64,000 nt of DNA, from NCBI GenBank assembly GCA_949358305.1, contig OX442318.1, positions 8,666,501 through 8,730,500 of the forward strand, given 5' to 3'. This DNA comes from Strigamia acuminata (lineage: Eukaryota > Arthropoda > Chilopoda > Geophilomorpha > Linotaeniidae). Below the pieces are notes generated by a model. It was not told the origin of the DNA. It made no database searches and was given only the letters and a program-made list of their open reading frames with translations. Position 1 is the stretch's first letter. The number at the start of each line of letters is the position of its first letter. The translations under genes were made by a program, and so were the position numbers. Below, one piece after another: positions 53,148 to 64,000 of the stretch.

Positions 53148-54753
53148 GGTATTCAGGGGTTACAATACCTGGCGCGGAAAGAATGAGCGTGGAAAAAAAT
53201 TCCGCGCTAATTCATACGCGCTTATTCAGTCCACGGCTGATCATTCCGCGCCTGTTCAGTTGTGGTAATGAGAATTCCGCGCTCAGGCAATTCCAGAACT
53301 GACTAAGCGCGGAATTCTATACAGCACACCATTCCGCACTTAATCAGTCCTTGAATTGCCTGAGCGCGGAAAGGTGTACTGTGAGAATTCCGCGCTCAGG
53401 CAATTCAAGAACAGACTAAGCGCGGAATGGTAATCTGTAGATAATTCCGCGCTTAGGCAGTTATTGAATTGTCTTAGCGCGGAATGGTAATCTGTTTCCT
53501 GTGTTAACCCTTTTCATCGTTTTCTTCGGATTCAAGTATGTTTTTCATCATTTTCTTCAAATTTAAGTGTTTTTCATCGTTTTCTTCAAATTTAAGTGTT
53601 TTTCATCGTTTTCTTCAAATTTAAGTGTTTTTCATCGTTTTCTTCAAGTTTAAGTGTTTTTCATCGTTCTCTTCCATTTATTTCTTGCTTGATTTTCATC
53701 AATTTGTTCCATTTCTAGTTTGATTTTCATCATTTTGATTCATTTCTAGTTTGATTTTCATCCTCTTGTAGAATTAAATACAATGAAAACAATTTTTAAT
53801 TGCACAAAAACGATGAAAATCAAACCTAGTAATGGAACAAATTGATGAAAATCAAACCTAGTAATGGAACAAATTGATGAAAATCAAACCTAGTAATGGA
53901 ACAAATTGATGAAAATCAAACCTAGTAATGGAACAAATTGATGAAAATCAAACCTAGTAATGGAACAAATTGATGAAAATCAAACCTAGTAATGGAACAA
54001 ATTGATGAAAATCAAGCAAGAAATGGAACAAAACGGTGAAAAACACTTGAATTTGAAGAAAACGATGAAAAATACACTTGAATTTGAAGAAAACGATGAA
54101 AAATGCACTTGAATTTGAAGAAAACGATGAAAAATACACTTGAATTTGAAGAAAACGATGAAAAATACACTTGAATTTGAAGAAAACGAAAAAAACCAAG
54201 TTGGCGCAAAGCTACGAACTATGAAAAAATGGTTCCATCGCCAATTTATAACTGAACCCAAAAATGACTGAAAATGATCGGACTTGAACGAAAACTAACC
54301 AAAAATGACCAAAAAAACAACCTAAAATGGCCGTATACAAAACCCAAAACGATGGTTTCTGTTCTGTTTCAATTTCTTCAAATTCCGTGGCTATTCAGTT
54401 ATTCCAATTTAAAAATTTCAATTCAATTCAATGTCAGTTGCAATTTGTTGCAATTTGAATTCCGCGCTTCTTCAGTCTTGATTTCAATTCCGCGTTTATT
54501 CAGTTGCAATTTGAATTCCGCGCTTCTTCAGACTTGATTTCAATCCCGCGTTTATTCAGCTGCAATTTTTTGCAATTTGAATTCCGCGCTACGACAGTCT
54601 TGATTTCGACATTCCGCGCTTATTCAATTGTCGGTTGTGAAATTCCGCGCTCATTCATTCCGCGTTAATTCAGGCAACCAATTGTTGAATTTTTAAATTA
54701 ATTTTTTTTCCGCGCTCATTCATTCCGCGCTCATTACGAATCCCCGGTATTCA
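53148..54753. mobile_element. Foldback transposon 2 with TTCCGCGC-rich arms and layered tandem repeats
   Basis: The 8-bp duplication GGTATTCA (53148-53155 and 54746-54753) flanks a 1590-bp element with ends GGGGTTAC... and ...CGAATCCCC. The outer arms are made of (A)TTCCGCGCT(C/T)A words. The next layer is a tandem array of TTTCATCGTTTTCTTCAAAT (53560-53670) and its complement (54030-54190). The centre (53815-54015) has about six copies of a 32-bp unit, ATGAAAATCAAACCTAGTAA plus TGGAACAAATTG. The layers mirror each other, so one strand can fold along the whole length. Confidence 0.8.
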
Positions 54754-54939
54754 GATTGCATTATAAATTAATTTCATTTTTTTTTTCTTTTTAGTGAAAT
54801 TCCAGTCGTTTGCATATCGATTTGTGTCTGGAAACCGGTAAAGAAGAGCGCGCGAATGAAAACCTTAAAAAAGCTTATTTTAAAAACATAGAAAACTTTA
54901 AAAACACCTAACATATTTTTTAAACACACCAAACACTTT

Positions 54940-55345
54940 AAAAACATCAAAAACTTCGAATACAAACATTTCGAATACAAAAACTTCGAAAAGCGGTAAA
55001 CACAAAAAACTTCGAATACAAAAACATCAAATACCGGTACACGCAAAAAAAACTTCGAATACCGGTACAAGCACAAATCTTCGAATACCGGTACACGCAA
55101 AAAAAACTTCGAATACCGGTACACGCAAAAACCTTCGAATACTGGTACATACAAAAAAACTTCGAATACCGGTACAGCACAAAAAATGCATTTTTTTTTT
55201 CTCCCAAAAATGCATTATTCTTCCCAAGAATGCATGTTTCTTTCCCAAAAAGCATGTTTCCCTCCCGTAAATGCATTTTTCTTTGTATTTTCCTTCTCAA
55301 AAATTTATTTTCCCTCCCAAAAATTTATTTTCCTTCCCAAAAATT
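54940..55345. repeat. Tandem repeats: CTTCGAATACCGGTACA unit, then CCCAAAAATGCATTTTT unit
   Basis: Irregular 30-36 bp units with the core TTCGAATACCGGTACACGC at 54940-55180, then about ten short units of CTTCCCAAAAATGCAT type at 55185-55345. Frames across it (YRYSKFF repeats) come from the repeat and are not a gene. Confidence 0.75.
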
Positions 55346-55499
55346 CATTTTTATCGCTTTAAGAATCATTGAAAATAGTGGTCCGCGAACTTTAGTTGGA
55401 TTGCGTATAACCGGAAGAAATAGACGGGACGTGGATACAGTTTGGATGGAAAATGAGCTGTACCCTGTTTGAGAGTGGCGCTGGCAGAAAACAGGACGA

Positions 55500-56040
55500 G
55501 AGATAATGTTTGAAATTGCAGGTTTATTCAGGTAATTTGTGTTAATTATTGTTTTATTTCTTGGTTATTAATTATTTTTTCTTTCTTTCCAGACAGCAAT
55601 TGAATGGAATCTGCATGAATGGGGAAACTCCGAATTTAAGGCTAGAAATAGTTACTGGCAAAAGCAAGGAATAATCCTTTTTCTCAGTTGGCAAGTGGTT
55701 TCATCCCATTCAATCGACCCACTGGGAAAAAGTGACCACACGCAATACAAGGCAAAAATTGAAGAGGTCCTACCAGCGTACCTCTGATATCGTTAGCACT
55801 ACTGCTACCACAGCCAACTGGTGAGTGATTTTCATGTATTGGCGCTTGCATAGCTTGCATAGCTTGGGAAGCCATATCGTGGATCAAGATGTCATTCAAG
55901 TTGGATCGTTTGTTTGGATTTGCAGCGGAATTTGGACAATGGATGTTGGTCGCCAGCCTACCTTGAGCAGTGAGAATGTTGGTCGTCACTGAACATTGTA
56001 ACATTGTTTGTTTATTGTATTTAAATTCATTGTGTAATTT
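55500..56040. other. Unassigned region
   Basis: A minus-strand frame at 55684-56004 (106 codons) is not recognised and begins at a non-ATG codon. No other feature is seen. Confidence 0.3.
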
Positions 56041-56265
56041 TTGTTTTAAACTGTTTCTGATGTTTCATATGGCAAGAAAATTTCCCACGAACCTCAGCTG
56101 GGTTTTTCTTATATTTTTCCAGTCGGTAATGTGAATGCAAGGTTGGGTCCTCGTTAAAATTGTACCCACAGATTGCAAAAAAGAGGCCACATGGGAAGAG
56201 GATGAATGAAAACGAAAATGTTGCTTGGTGAAAAAAAATGCACTCAGAGATTTTTTCCCGCACAA
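56040..56265 (-). repeat. Fragment with an inverted partner at 58040-58130
   Basis: Minus-strand CNGxxYNFNEDPTLHSHYRLEK matches plus-strand LGYNFHSNPTSHSHYQLGK at 58045-58120, and the DNA is the reverse complement with about 20% divergence. It may be part of an unknown transposon or a split gene. No domain is recognised. Confidence 0.45.
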
Positions 56266-56589
56266 TTTACATACCAGAGCAATAAAACTAAAATTAGAAA
56301 GAAATAATATTAATGCAAGAAATTAATTTTTATTTACAATTGATGTTTTTCTTTTTGTTTTGCGCAGCTGGATCCGTTTTTGATGCAATTTTTGGTCGAC
56401 GGACTCGTAGAAACTTCTCCAATAGCGAATTACGACCCGGTGGATGATAATACGCCGACCAAACGCGAATTTGGACAAAAAGGAGCGTGCTTCCGACCAT
56501 ATCACAAAAAGAAAAAATAGTTATTTTTATTTTTATTGAACAATAAAAGTGAATAAATAGCTCTGTTTTTATACATAATGTGTATGAAA

Positions 56590-56960
56590 ATTTAATTTAT
56601 CGCCGACGCACAAACACAAGCTGAAATTGCACTGAATACCTAAAAAAGTCATCCGAACTTATCACCCACGCACAAATACAAGCTGAAATTTTACTGAATT
56701 CCTCAAAAAGTTATCCGAATTTATTGCCCACGCCCAAATACAAGCTGAAATTGCACTGAATATCTGAAAATGTCATCCGAACTTATCGCCCACGCACAAA
56801 TACAAGCTGAAATTGCACTGAATATCTGAAAAAGTCATCCAAATTTATCGCCCAGACACAAACACAAACTTAAACTACAGACTGAATATCTAAATAACAC
56901 ATCCTATTTGCTACTGAACTGCGAGTCAAATAAACGACTTAAACGTATCCGAATTTATCG
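56590..56960. repeat. About 62-bp tandem repeat
   Basis: Units of CACAAATACAAGCTGAAATT, GCACTGAATATCTGAAAAAG, TCATCCGAACTTATCGCCCA. Four clear copies to about 56850, then decayed ones to about 57020. Confidence 0.8.
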
Positions 56961-57020
56961 CCCACCTTGTTGAAACTAAACTGTGCAAATCCAATAAACG
57001 TATCCGAATTTATCGCTCCT

Positions 57021-58039
57021 AATCAAAACTGGCTTCAATCTGTACAATAAATTCGAAAAACACATTTAATTGAGAGAAGGTGTGCCAAACCTGTTGAAAC
57101 CGAGCTGTGTGTTAATATAACAATATCGTATTGCATTGCTTCCATGGGCGATAAATCAGGTACTTTCTAAAGCATAATCACCACTCTTAATTAATAGCAA
57201 TTTGAAAACATAGATGGCGCCACTGTTTTCCGATCGCAAACTGTCTCTGGTCGCTCCTGCCATCTAGAGACGTCAGAGCGAAATAATACCGTATTGAATA
57301 CCGCCCATAAATTGCTTATCATCAAACACAGGCGATTTACGCAAAACAATGTCTTTGTTTTTACTCGCCGAGAGATTAAGGACAATTTTAAGAACGATGT
57401 TTGAACATTTGGAGCAACTCACTTGAGATTTTATTTTAACTGTATTCAATTTTTTTGTAAATTAAATTTTTGTTCTATTCTCTCGATTTTTGGTTTCGCC
57501 AGCTTGTGTGTTGCAGAATATTTGTACAAATTGTTTGTGTATTCTTTAATTATCATTGAAATATTTTTTGTTCAAAATAAATAAAAGCAAAATCAAAAAA
57601 ACTCGTTATGTTTATATTTTATTCAGCTCTTTAAGCATTTTCATCTTCCTTTTAAAATATTCTTTGCTTCTTCCCCGCTCTTTTCCTTCTGTTTTGTGAA
57701 CATATTCAACATTGTGTTCGTGATTCAATGATCCCGACTCAAATATATTTATTTCACTTCTATGACAGCAATTTATTCAAAAACATTTAATTAACAATCA
57801 ATTTTTCAATCGTATATCCATTTTTGTCTGTTTTGGCCAAATTTAGCTTTAATCTAAAATCACCCATTGCAGAACTACACCTTTCATTTTATTTTAATGT
57901 TATTCTTTTTTCTTGCGTTTATTTTGTTATTCTTTTTTGTTGCTTTTATTTTGTTTCTTTTTTATTGCTTTTATTTTGTTATTCATTTTTCTTGTTCTTA
58001 TTTTGTTATTTTTCTTCTTATCATCCTTTTGTTTTACAC
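57021..58039. other. Intergenic DNA without a supported gene
   Basis: AT-rich, with T-rich low-complexity sequence at 57880-58030 whose long hydrophobic frames come from TTTTATTTTGTTATTC-type repeats. Confidence 0.4.
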
Positions 58040-58174
58040 CTCTTTTTGCAAACTGGGTTACAATTTTCACTCGAACCCAACCTCGCATTCGCATTACCAA
58101 CTGGGAAAACTACAGAAAACCCAGTTGGTGACAACAATACAATTTAAAAACGAAAATTACACAATCTCAAATCA

Positions 58175-58410
58175 AGTAAAATAAAACAAATAAAATATAA
58201 CAAGAATAAAATGAAACAAATAAAATATAACAAGAATAAAATGAAACAAATAAAATATAACAAGAATAAAATGAAACAAATAAAATATAACTAGAATAAA
58301 ATGAAACAAATAAAATATAACAAGAATAAAATGAAACAAATAAAATATAACAAGAATAAAATGAAACAAATAAAATATAACAAGAATAAAATAAAACAAA
58401 TAAAATAAAA
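58175..58410. repeat. 30-bp tandem repeat, about eight copies
   Basis: The unit is AAATAAAATATAACAAGAAT plus AAAATGAAAC, nearly perfect. The apparent hydrophobic ORFs on the minus strand are repeat translation. Confidence 0.9.
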
Positions 58411-58499
58411 AAAAACAGCAAATGCTTCATTCTTGACGACATCCACTGCTTCATTGACGGCTTCATTGATGACACATCCACTGCTTCATTGACAACCCT

Positions 58500-61400
58500 A
58501 AATACACAAGAACAAAATAAATTTAATAACCAACAATAAATAAAACATTAATTTAAATAAATTACCTGTAGAAATCTGCGTAGTGGTAAAATCCTTTTTC
58601 ATCAGCAAACGCAAGCTAGTTTAACACAAATTAGCATTACTCGAGCTGAGTTCTTTTTTCGCCAATGTGTGAAGCCAAGTGTAATCACCTTTTCAACATT
58701 ACTCTTCCATTTGGGTAATTCACAGCATGTCCCTCGTTTGAGTTCTATTGCTGATACCCGTGAAAATCACTTGACCGCGCATAAAAGACGATAGTGAGTG
58801 GTGGCTAACAATGCTCGGCTGCATATAGCAATGTATAGCGCCTTGGTCTTGCCTATCACATATCAATTTACGCGCAGCGATAGCGCCTTTTACCGTAGGA
58901 CCAACTACCAACTTCTTCGGAAGCGCTTTTTATTTTAGGACCAACTTCCCCGGAAGCACCTTTTATCTTAGGATCAACTTCCCCGGAAGCACCTTTTATC
59001 TTAGGATCAACTTCCCCGGAAGCACCTTTTATCTTAGGATCAACTTCCCCAGAAGCACCTTTTATCTTAGGATCAACTTCCCCGGAAGCACCTTTTATCT
59101 TAGGATCAACTTCCTCCCAGACTCAATGCCAAACTGTGAAAAACATCATTACTTGCAATTTGTGGGATCCATCCATTGCTGTCAAAAGAAACCAAAGAAT
59201 AAAATTAATAACCAACACTAAATAAAACATTAATTTAAATAAATTACCTGTAGAAATCCCTGTAGTGATAAAATCCTTTTTCATCAGCAAACACAAGCTA
59301 GTTTAACACAAATTAGCATTACTCGAGCTGGGTTCTTTTTGCGCCACTGTGTGAAGCCAAGTGTAATCACCTTTTCAACATTACTCTTCCATTTGGGTAA
59401 TTCACAGCATGTCCCTCGTTTGAGTTCTATTGCTGATACCCGTGAAAATCACTTGACCGCGCATAAAAGACGATAGTGAGTGGTGGCTAACAATGCTCGG
59501 CTGCATATAGCGAGGTATAGCGCCTTGGTCTTGCCTATCACATATCAATTTACGCGCAGCGGTAGCGCCTTTTACTGTAGGACCAACTACCAACTTCTTT
59601 GGAAGCGCCTTTTATCTTAGGACCAACTTCCCCGGAAGCACCTTTTATCTTAGGATCAACTTCCCCGGAAGCACCTTTTATCTTAGGATCAACTTCCTCC
59701 CAGACTCAATGCCAAACTGTGAAAAACATCATTACTTGCAATTTGTGGGATCCATCCATTGCTGTCAAAAGAAACCAAAGAATAAAATTAATAACCAACA
59801 ATAAAAAAAACATTAATTTAAATAAATTACCTGTAGAAATCTGCGTAGTGGTAAAATCCTTTTTCATCAGCAAACGCAAGCTAGTTTAACACAAATTAGC
59901 ATTACTCGAGCTGAGTTCTTTTTGCGCCACCGTGTGAAGCCAAGTGTAATCACCTTTTCAACATTACTCTTCCATTTGGGTAATTCACAGCATGTTCCTC
60001 GTTTGAGTTCTATTGCTGAAACCCGTGAAAATCACTTGACCGAGCACGCCACACGTGTTAGTTTGGCAGAAGTGGTAGCGCCTTTTACCGTAGAACCAAC
60101 TACCAACTTCTTCGGAAGCACCTTTTATCTTAGGATCAACTTCCCCGGAAGCACCTTTTATCTTAGGATCAACTTCCCCGGAAGCACCTTTTATCTTAGG
60201 ATCAACTTCCCCGGAAGCACCTTTTATCTTAGGATCAACTTCCTCCCAGACTCAATGCCAAACTGTGAAAAACATCATTACTTGCAATTTGTGGGATCCA
60301 TCCATTGCTGTCAAAAGAAACCAAAGAATAAAATTAATAACCAACAATAAAAAAAACATTAATTTAAATAAATTACCTGTAGAAATCTGCGTAGTGGTAA
60401 AATCCTTTTTCATCAGCAAACGCAAGCTAGTTTAACACAAATTAGCATTACTCGAGCTGAGTTCTTTTTGCGCCACCGTGTGAAGCCAAGTGTAATCACC
60501 TTTTCAACATTACTCTTCCATTTGGGTAATTCACAGCATGTTCCTCGTTTGAGTTCTATTGCTGAAACCCGTGAAAATCACTTGACCGAGCACGCCACAC
60601 GTGTTAGTTTGGCAGAAGTGGTAGCGCCTTTTACCGTAGAACCAACTACCAACTTCTTCGGAAGCACCTTTTATCTTAGGATCAACTTCCCCGGAAGCAC
60701 CTTTTATCTTAGGATCAACTTCCCCGGAAGCACCTTTTATCTTAGGATCAACTTCCCCGGAAGCACCTTTTATCTTAGGATCAACTTCCCCGGAAGCACC
60801 TTTTATCTTAGGATCAACTTCCTCCCAGACTCAATGCCAAACTGTGAAAAACATCATTACTTGCAATTTGTGGGATCCATCCATTGCTGTCAAAAGAAAC
60901 CAAAGAATAAAATTAATAACCAACACTAAATAAAACATTAATTTAAATAAATTACCTGTAGAAATCCCTGTAGTGATAAAATCCTTTTTCATCAGCAAAC
61001 ATAAGCTAGTTTAACACAAATTAGCATTACTCGAGCTGGGTTCTTTTTGCGCCACTGTGTGAAGCCAAGTGTAATCACCTTTTCAACATTACTCTTCCAT
61101 TTGGGTAATTCACAGCATGTCCCTCGTTTGAGTTCTATTGCTGATACCCGTGAAAATCACTTGACCGCGCATAAAAGACGATAGTGAGTGGTGGCTAACA
61201 ATGCTCGGCTGCATATAGCGAGGTATAGCGCCTTGGTCTTGCCTATCACATATCAATTTACGCGCAGCGGTAGCGCCTTTTACTGTAGGACCAACTACCA
61301 ACTTCTTTGGAAGCGCCTTTTATCTTAGGACCAACTTCCCCGGAAGCACCTTTTATCTTAGGATCAACTTCCCCGGAAGCACCTTTTATCTTAGGATCAA

Positions 61401-64000
61401 CTTCCTCCCAGACTCAATGCCAAACTGTGAAAAACATCATTACTTGCAATTTGTGGGATCCATCCATTGCTGTCAAAAGAAACCAAAGAATAAAATTAAT
61501 AACCAACAATAAAAAAAACATTAATTTAAATAAATTACCTGTAGAAATCTGCGTAGTGGTAAAATCCTTTTTCATCAGCAAACGCAAGCTAGTTTAACAC
61601 AAATTAGCATTACTCGAGCTGAGTTCTTTTTGCGCCACCGTGTGAAGCCAAGTGTAATCACCTTTTCAACATTACTCTTCCATTTGGGTAATTCACAGCA
61701 TGTTCCTCGTTTGAGTTCTATTGCTGAAACCCGTGAAAATCACTTGACCGAGCACGCCACACGTGTTAGTTTGGCAGAAGTGGTAGCGCCTTTTACCGTA
61801 GAACCAACTACCAACTTCTTCGGAAGCACCTTTTATCTTAGGATCAACTTCCCCGGAAGCACCTTTTATCTTAGGATCAACTTCCCCGGAAGCACCTTTT
61901 ATCTTAGGATCAACTTCCCCGGAAGCACCTTTTATCTTAGGATCAACTTCCTCCCAGACTCAATGCCAAACTGTGAAAAACATCATTACTTGCAATTTGT
62001 GGGATCCATCCATTGCTGTCAAAAGAAACCAAAGAATAAAATTAATAACCAACAATAAAAAAAACATTAATTTAAATAAATTACCTGTAGAAATCTGCGT
62101 AGTGGTAAAATCCTTTTTCATCAGCAAACGCAAGCTAGTTTAACACAAATTAGCATTACTCGAGCTGAGTTCTTTTTGCGCCACCGTGTGAAGCCAAGTG
62201 TAATCACCTTTTCAACATTACTCTTCCATTTGGGTAATTCACAGCATGTTCCTCGTTTGAGTTCTATTGCTGAAACCCGTGAAAATCACTTGACCGAGCA
62301 CGCCACACGTGTTAGTTTGGCAGAAGTGGTAGCGCCTTTTACCGTAGGACCAACTACCAACTTCTTCGGAAGCACCTTTTATCTTAGGATCAACTTCCCC
62401 GGAAGCACCTTTTATCTTAGGATCAACTTCCCCGGAAGCACCTTTTATCTTAGGATCAACTTCCCCGGAAGCACCTTTTATCTTAGGATCAACTTCCCCG
62501 GAAGCACCTTTTATCTTAGGATCAACTTCCTCCCAGACTCAATGCCAAACTGTGAAAAACATCATTACTTGCAATTTGTGGGATCCATCCATTGCTGTCA
62601 AAAGAAACCAAAGAATAAAATTAATAACCAACAATAAAAAAAACATTAATTTAAATAAATTACCTGTAGAAATCTGCGTAGTGGTAAAATCCTTTTTCAT
62701 CAGCAAACGCAAGCTAGTTTAACACAAATTAGCATTACTCGAGCTGAGTTCTTTTTGCGCCACCGTGTGAAGCCAAGTGTAATCACCTTTTCAACATTAC
62801 TCTTCCATTTGGGTAATTCACAGCATGTCCCTCGTTTGAGTTCTATTGCTGAAACCCGTGAAAATCACTTGACCGAGCACGCCACACGTGTTAGTTTGGC
62901 AGAAGTGGTAGCGCCTTTTACCGTAGGACCAACTACCAACTTCTTCGGAAGCACCTTTTATCTTAGGATCAACTTCCCCGGAAGCACCTTTTATCTTAGG
63001 ATCAACTTCCCCGGAAGCACCTTTTATCTTAGGATCAACTTCCCCGGAAGCACCTTTTATCTTAGGATCAACTTCCTCCCAGACTCAATGCCAAACTGTG
63101 AAAAACATCATTACTTGCAATTTGTGGGATCCATCCATTGCTGTCAAAAGAAACCAAAAAATAAAATTAATAACCAACACTAAATAAAACATTAATTTAA
63201 ATAAATTACCTGTAGAAATCCCTGTAGTGATAAAATCCTTTTTCATCAGCAAACACAAGCTAGTTTAACACAAATTAGCATTACTCGAGCTGGGTTCTTT
63301 TTGCGCCACTGTGTGAAGCCAAGTGTAATCACCTTTTCAACATTACTCTTCCATTTGGGTAATTCACAGCATGTCCCTCGTTTGAGTTCTATTGCTGATA
63401 CCCGTGAAAATCACTTGACCGCGCATAAAAGACGATAGTGAGTGGTGGCTAACAATGCTCGGCTGCATATAGCGAGGTATAGCGCCTTGGTCTTGCCTAT
63501 CACATATCAATTTACGCGCAGCGGTAGCGCCTTTTACTGTAGGACCAACTACCAACTTCTTTGGAAGCGCCTTTTATCTTAGGACCAACTTCCCCGGAAG
63601 CACCTTTTATCTTAGGATCAACTTCCCCGGAAGCACCTTTTATCTTAGGATCAACTTCCTCCCAGACTCAATGCCAAACTGTGAAAAACATCATTACTTG
63701 CAATTTGTGGGATCCATCCATTGCTGTCAAAAGAAACAAAAAAATAAAATTAATAACCAACAATAAATAAAACATTAATTTAAATAAATTACCTGTAGAA
63801 ATCTGCGTAGTGGTAAAATCCTTTTTCATCAGCAAACGCAAGCTAGTTTAACACAAATTAGCATTTCTTGAGCTGAGTTCTTTTTGCGCCAATGTGTGAA
63901 GCCAAGTGTAATCACCTTTTCAACATTACTCTTCCATTTGGGTAATTCACAGCATGTTCCTCGTTTGAGTTCTATTGCTGAGACCCGTGAAAATCACTTG
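58500..64000. repeat. Macrosatellite with higher-order structure, 546-682 bp monomers
   Basis: The anchor ATTACCTGTAGAAATC lies at 58561, 59243, 59826, 60372, 60951, 61534, 62080, 62659, 63205 and 63788, giving monomers of 682, 583, 546, 579, 583, 546, 579, 546 and 583 bp. Each monomer contains 3 to 6 copies of a 33-bp sub-repeat (CGGAAGCACCTTTTATCTTA, then GGATCAACTTCCC). Length steps are whole multiples of 33 within each of two types (with CGCGCATAAAAGACG, or with CGAGCACGCCACACG). Positions 59243-60950 and 60951-62658 are both 1708 bp and almost the same. The array continues past the window end. Confidence 0.95.

Noticed and set aside
53954-54261. Minus-strand ORFs with FKFKCIFHRFLQIQV repeats
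   Set aside because: Translations of the tandem arrays in foldback element 2.
58167-58481. Hydrophobic ORFs resembling multi-pass membrane proteins
   Set aside because: They are periodic translations (YLFHFILVIF) of a 30-bp A-rich repeat.
59922-63183. Repeated 142-153 codon ORFs on the plus strand of the macrosatellite
   Set aside because: They begin at TTG, not ATG, and consist of translated satellite; three frames stay open in the 33-bp sub-repeat. Presence in every monomer reflects homogenisation, not selection on a protein.
58500-64000. CRISPR-like array
   Set aside because: The repeats are long satellite monomers with no unique spacers, and the DNA is eukaryotic.
1-64000. tRNA or rRNA genes
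   Set aside because: I looked for tRNA A- and B-box patterns and conserved rRNA words and found none that I could support by eye. A covariance-model search would be needed to exclude short ncRNAs.

Overview
The window is animal nuclear DNA, from an invertebrate and probably an arthropod. It contains spliced genes with very short introns (58 bp in the HYOU1 gene, about 81 bp upstream of the tandem-family genes), AT-rich intergenic DNA, several classes of eukaryotic transposon and long tandem repeats. Nothing looks bacterial. From memory, the tandem gene family at 22-47 kb resembles large uncharacterised families in spiders, but I hold that taxonomic hint weakly.

Layout. 0-2.8 kb: a minus-strand cluster of small genes, with two copies of an exon carrying a ubiquitin-interacting motif and a coiled-coil gene, sharing duplicated upstream blocks rich in TGACG motifs. 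3.2-7.1 kb: a HYOU1 (ER Hsp70-family) gene that is broken near its C-terminus and has a stem-loop-rich insertion in its second intron. 7.7-8.5 kb: a Tc1 relic. 9.3-21.1 kb: a nested inverted-repeat region. Small single-pass membrane ORFs and their decayed copies lie in both arms, a bZIP-like gene lies in the spacer, and the left arm carries a 2.18 kb hAT-like foldback element with a perfect 12-bp minisatellite in its loop. The right side holds an orphan exon fragment of a Syncrip/hnRNP-Q-like gene. 21.3-22.2 kb: a C48-protease-like plus PHD-finger protein, probably transposon-derived.

22.2-47 kb: a tandem family of about 480-residue proteins of unknown function. Copy 0 is a 3' fragment. Copy A is split by a 7.45 kb Gypsy-type element. 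Copy B is intact. Copy C is split by a 9.0 kb Gypsy-type element. Both elements have LTRs that look identical, 4-bp ACCG duplications and a shared ACCGAT target, yet their internal coding is deleted or decayed. The first has integrase next to its 5' LTR and a large 3' ORF that looks spliced. A stem-loop-rich solo LTR lies between copies A and B.

47-58 kb: simple tandem repeats, a small leucine-zipper gene, MITEs with clear target duplications, and two foldback elements with 8-bp duplications. One of the foldbacks carries a captured Frizzled receptor gene fragment. 58.5-64 kb: a macrosatellite with a 1708-bp higher-order repeat built from monomers that differ by whole 33-bp sub-repeats. It runs off the end of the window.

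The genes do not form a pathway. The common theme is duplication, inversion and transposon insertion. The strongest results are the two LTR insertions that disrupt members of one gene family, the Frizzled capture, and the serial stem-loop modules.
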